From positions 2,232,001 through 2,296,000 of the forward strand of contig NZ_CP014619.1 in NCBI RefSeq assembly GCF_002074055.1: a stretch of DNA of 64,000 bases. Reading direction: 5' to 3'. This document shows positions 61,066-64,000 of this stretch, piece by piece (positions within the stretch are counted from its first letter, which is position 1; each line of letters starts with the position of its first letter). This stretch comes from Frondihabitans sp. 762G35 (GTDB taxonomy: Bacteria; Actinomycetota; Actinomycetes; Actinomycetales; Microbacteriaceae). Position numbers and translations under genes: made by a program. The notes beneath the pieces are model-generated. The model was given only the letters and a program-made list of their open reading frames with translations, did not search any database and was not told the DNA's origin.

Positions 61066-61661
61066 TTGAGTTCTCCTAGCGCGGGGGTGGTGTCGTCCAG
61101 GGACCGGGGTCCGGTGAGAGCGGCGAGGCGTTTCTTGGCTCGGGCGAGCCGGGACTTGACGGTCCCGAGGGGCACGGCGAGGGTGTCGGCGGCGGCCTGC
61201 AGGGAGTAGTCGTTCACCACGCAGAGGGTGAGGACCTTCTGGTCGTTGCTCGACAGATGCGCGAACGCCTCCCGGAGCCGCACGTACTGACCGGAGATCT
61301 CGATCGCGGTGAGGACGCCTTCGGACGGGTCCTCGATCCGGTCGTCGAGAGGCAGCTTGGCCATCGCGATCCGGTGCCGTCGATGGGCCCGGGCCGTGTT
61401 GGAGCAGACATAGGTCGTCGTCACCAGGAGCCACGGGCGGACCGTGCCGTCGACGACGCGGACCGTGGCCCGTTTCCGCCACGCCTCCAGGAAGACGAGC
61501 GCCGCGGCGTCCTCGGCGTCGTGGACGTGGCCGAGGATCCCGAGGGCATGACGATAGACCCGGTCGAAGTGCCGATCGAAGATCTCGCCGAAAGCGGATC
61601 TGTCTCCCGTTCGGGCCCGCGCCCAGGTGTCCGACTCGTCGGACGTGGCATCCAGTGCCAT
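61062..61661 (-). CDS. Sigma-70 family (ECF-type) RNA polymerase sigma factor
   Basis: 199 residues from the ATG at 61661, preceded by GGGGG at 6-10 bases. Region 2 (FGEIFDRHFDRVYRHALGILGHVHDAEDAAALVFLEAW) and region 4 (VLTLCVVNDYSLQAAADTLAVPLGTVKSRLARAKKRL) are both present; region 3 is absent. It directs RNA polymerase to a small regulon. Coupled to the membrane protein encoded next. Confidence 0.92.
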   Translation of the reverse strand: MALDATSDESDTWARARTGDRSAFGEIFDRHFDRVYRHALGILGHVHDAEDAAALVFLEAWRKRATVRVVDGTVRPWLLVTTTYVCSNTARAHRRHRIAMAKLPLDDRIEDPSEGVLTAIEISGQYVRLREAFAHLSSNDQKVLTLCVVNDYSLQAAADTLAVPLGTVKSRLARAKKRLAALTGPRSLDDTTPALGELK

Positions 61662-61812
61662 TGCAACCCCCTGTGATCGTTCTTGTCTACGACATGTCCG
61701 GTCCGCCCGAAAGGGTCCATCGTCCTTGACATTTTTTCGGCCGCGCTCGCCACGTGTCGCCGCGCTCGTCGTGTCTTGACTCCCCGCGTCGGCCCTCACG
61801 AGATCATGGCTC

Positions 61813-62832
61813 ATGGCCCTCTTCCGCCGACGAACCCCCGAGCGCGCTCCGATCCCCGCCTTCTGGGAGTGGTGGAACGGCGGCGCGGCGGCGCGGCTGG
61901 GCGACAGACTCGCGGCGGGTGACGCGGCATCCCTGGTCGACGAGATCTCGGCCCGCGTGGCCGCCATCGACCCCGGCCTGGCCTGGGACACCAGCGCCGG
62001 TCGGGATTCCCAGCACCTGCTCTCCCTCGGTTCGGAGGGCGACGCAGCCCTTCGGCCCCTGGCGGAACGCTGGCTGAGAGCCGCTCCCCCGGCCGATGCG
62101 ACGTGGTCGTTCGCGGCCTCGCGCCAGCGGGATCCTGCCGTGCTGACCACGAGACTCGATCTCGGCGGAGTCGAGCTGCTCCTCGGCGAGATCACCGCCG
62201 TGATGGAGTTCGACGACGACGCGGCCCTATTCCACGTCCGTCTCCTCCACCCCCGCTTCGCGAGCGCCCCCGACGCCGTCCGGGCTCAGATCGCTTTCCT
62301 CGTGGTCGATTGGCTCCTGGGCGAGGACGACGTCGAACGATGGATCGGCAGGATCGAGACGGCCTCGGTCCCCGACGACGCCGCGGTCGACCTGGGGGTG
62401 CTGCGTGACTGCGTCGACGCCGTCGCCGCCCAGCCGGTCGAGGAGACGTGGCACGTGCTCCGCGGACGGAGCGCTACGGGCAGCGACATTCTGGCTGTCG
62501 CTCGACGGCCTCTCCGCTGGATCGACCACCCCCTCCTCGATCAGCACGCGTCGGTGACCCTGCGATTCGACCCGGACGACGGAGGGATGCCCACGCCGGA
62601 CTCCCTCGACCGGCTTCGAGACCACGAGGACCGCCTGATGGAGGCCATTGGCGGGCGGGGGCTGCTCCTGGCCCACGAGACCGGCGCCGGACGGCGCACG
62701 CTCCACGTCTACGTCGACTCCGAGGATCAGAACGGAGCCGATTCGATCGCCGGATTCGCAGTCCGCCACGCGGACACGACCGTCGAGTTCGAGCTGGATC
62801 CGTCCTGGAGGGCGATGCGGCGCTTCGGCTGA
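61813..62832 (+). CDS. DUF695-domain protein
   Basis: 339 residues. Residues 1-190 are a helical/mixed domain of unknown type; from about 210 the sequence (TWHVLRGRSATGSDILAVARRPLRWIDHP) and a later TLHVYVD match the DUF695 fold found in bacterial proteins of unknown function. No signal peptide or membrane segment. GATCAT lies 5 bases before the ATG. Confidence 0.72.
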   Translation: MALFRRRTPERAPIPAFWEWWNGGAAARLGDRLAAGDAASLVDEISARVAAIDPGLAWDTSAGRDSQHLLSLGSEGDAALRPLAERWLRAAPPADATWSFAASRQRDPAVLTTRLDLGGVELLLGEITAVMEFDDDAALFHVRLLHPRFASAPDAVRAQIAFLVVDWLLGEDDVERWIGRIETASVPDDAAVDLGVLRDCVDAVAAQPVEETWHVLRGRSATGSDILAVARRPLRWIDHPLLDQHASVTLRFDPDDGGMPTPDSLDRLRDHEDRLMEAIGGRGLLLAHETGAGRRTLHVYVDSEDQNGADSIAGFAVRHADTTVEFELDPSWRAMRRFG

Positions 62833-62853
62833 CGACCGCTCACGGGCCGGCCG

Positions 62854-63417
62854 TCACCAGGGGCTGGAGCCCAGGATCCCCGTCAGACCGGTGACCCAGG
62901 TGGCCGCGAGGATCGCTCCGACGACGAAGACGAACGCCCCCGCGGTGAAGGCCGCGTGCGCCCACACGATCCGGTAGGAGTGGAAGTCGTCGCGCGTGCC
63001 CCGAGCCCGGCGGACGAGGTAGACGAGCGGCGTCGCCCAGATGGCGTGGACGCTGAGACCGTGACGGAACCCGCGCCGATCGAGCTCCGCGAGGTCGCGC
63101 CGAGCGGCGAGGAAGTTGGTACCGGCGACAGCCGCGACGACGAGCGCGATCTCCGCCCAGGAAAGTCCGCCCACCGAGGCGGCGAGAACCGCGAGCGTGA
63201 CCATCAGCACGAGCGGTGACGCCGCGATGAACAGGCCGGGTCTCGTCCCGCTCGGCTCGAGGGTGCGCCGCCGCTGCGGCACCTGCTCATCGCGGAGCGT
63301 CGTCGGGCCCGCGGCGGGTGCGGCAGCGGGAACGGCCGCCGCCCAAGCGCGGACGGCCGGGGAATCGAGGTCAAGTTCGCCGACCTCGGCTCGGTGATCG
63401 GGTCGCGGGCTCCTCAT
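62854..63417 (-). CDS. Uncharacterised membrane protein
   Basis: 187 residues. The first ~55 residues are polar and Ala/Pro-rich; then come hydrophobic segments at about 60-80, 83-103, 123-138 and 152-175, giving a three- to four-helix membrane protein. FRHGLSVHAIWATPLVYLVRRARG between helices is reminiscent of small conserved actinobacterial membrane proteins, but no family is recognised. It follows the surface protein gene on the same strand with a 46-base gap. Confidence 0.65.
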   Translation of the reverse strand: MRSPRPDHRAEVGELDLDSPAVRAWAAAVPAAAPAAGPTTLRDEQVPQRRRTLEPSGTRPGLFIAASPLVLMVTLAVLAASVGGLSWAEIALVVAAVAGTNFLAARRDLAELDRRGFRHGLSVHAIWATPLVYLVRRARGTRDDFHSYRIVWAHAAFTAGAFVFVVGAILAATWVTGLTGILGSSPW

Positions 63418-63463
63418 CCTGCGGTCCGCGCCGTCGTGATCGAGCTCCGCCGACCGGGGCGCG

Positions 63464-64000
63464 TCATCGCGACGACCGGCGGCGACGGGCCGCGGCGACG
63501 AGGGAGACGCCGAGGGTCGCTGCGGCGAGGGCGACGAGCGCAGGAGCGACGGGGGTCGATCCCGTGGACGCCAACTCGGGCGAGGCGGCCGGTGCGACGG
63601 CCGCGGTCACCGGAGCGGGGCTCGACGTGGTGGGCGGAGGGGCCGCCGAGCCGGGGACGGGCACGTCCGCCGTGTCGAAGTCCGGGTAATTACCGACGAC
63701 CGAGTAGCGGAGGTGCGCGGGATCGCTCGTGTCGACGGTGAATGCTCCGAGGCCGTACTGACCGGGGCCGACCGTCAGAGCGGTCGACCAGCGGCCGTCC
63801 GCTCCCACGGTGATACTGCCGTCGTAGGCCGGGACGGTCGCGGAGGGGGCCGCCGTGGAGTCGTCGAACCAACCCGGGTAGAGCGCCGAGAAGTAGCGGT
63901 CGGCGGCGGTGAGGTCACCGATGTAGAGCTGCACCCCGCTGCCGGGCGTTCCGGTTCCGGAGATCGTCGCGGTGAAGCGATCGCCCGTGCGCGTCACCGT
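63464..64000 (-). CDS. Surface protein with LAxTG sorting signal (C-terminal part, starts beyond the window)
   Basis: The last ~178 residues are visible, open at base 64000. They contain a beta-rich segment (RFTATISGTGTPGSGVQLYIG...GRWSTALTVGPGQYG), a Pro/Ser/Thr-rich wall-spanning stretch, then LASTG, a hydrophobic helix and RRRR tail: a complete sortase signal. The LAxTG variant is typical of actinobacterial class E sortases. The sortase itself is not in the window. Confidence 0.78.
   Translation of the reverse strand, partial: TVTRTGDRFTATISGTGTPGSGVQLYIGDLTAADRYFSALYPGWFDDSTAAPSATVPAYDGSITVGADGRWSTALTVGPGQYGLGAFTVDTSDPAHLRYSVVGNYPDFDTADVPVPGSAAPPPTTSSPAPVTAAVAPAASPELASTGSTPVAPALVALAAATLGVSLVAAARRRRSSR

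Overview
The window is high-GC (about 70%) actinobacterial DNA with dense, mostly minus-strand coding. Gene content and order point to a member of the Microbacteriaceae or a close relative: rplK/rplA/nusG/secE behind tRNA-Trp, a MaoC dehydratase pair, menaquinone genes, and many genes with a -10-like hexamer only 5-7 nt upstream of the start codon (leaderless transcripts). This placement is inferred from style and synteny, not from a marker gene. No rRNA, CRISPR array, phage or intact insertion sequence was found.

Layout. 1-4.6 kb: partial HerA-like ATPase, PAP2 phosphatase, Bcr/CflA-type MFS exporter, LCP cell-wall ligase and an exopolysaccharide-type sugar transferase. 4.7-9.3 kb: transsulfuration pair (metB, cystathionine beta-synthase) and an ABC exporter. 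9.5-14.7 kb: LuxR-type regulator, rplJ-rplL with an attenuator leader, and a two-component system. 14.8-25.4 kb: carbohydrate locus with a TolB-like propeller, LacI regulator, two Gfo/Idh/MocA oxidoreductases, ThuA-like protein, a binding protein with two permeases, a TIM-barrel isomerase and a divergent ROK regulator. There is no ATPase and no glycoside hydrolase, which fits oxidative (3-keto) sugar processing and a shared ATPase. 25.4-34.3 kb: YqaJ-type nuclease, membrane protein, quinone-type oxidoreductase, rplA-rplK-nusG-secE-tRNA-Trp, aminotransferase, murB and two MaoC dehydratases.

34.4-38.8 kb: an unassigned, highly structured intergenic segment (possible small RNA), then a UbiA prenyltransferase convergent with a type III PKS / methyltransferase / FAD monooxygenase operon. 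This has the same gene set as the alkylresorcinol/alkylquinone (srs, agq) pathways. 38.9-45.3 kb: Hsp20, HIT protein flanked by three copies of a palindromic repeat, tRNA-Met and tRNA-Thr, two aldo/keto reductases (one with no usable start codon), 2'-5' RNA ligase-like protein and a GH13 alpha-glucosidase. 45.4-47.7 kb: M23 peptidase, inositol monophosphatase family protein and tRNA-Tyr.

47.9-51.0 kb is the most unusual part. It is a lower-GC, two-gene operon for secreted proteins: one with three Cys-paired repeats, and, translationally coupled to it, a large toxin-like protein. The toxin's N-terminal domain matches the pertussis toxin S1 ADP-ribosyltransferase. It is followed by a short Cys-Arg-Arg-Cys loop and a helical segment resembling a diphtheria-toxin translocation domain. 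Its reading frame carries one in-frame TGA before a beta-rich C-terminal region.

51.0-64 kb returns to core genes: YajQ, cardiolipin synthase, an acetyltransferase-type membrane protein, FprA-like reductase, polyprenyl diphosphate synthase, menG, menF, a methyltransferase, an ECF-type sigma factor coupled to a membrane protein, a DUF695 protein, and the 3' part of a surface protein with an LAxTG sorting signal.
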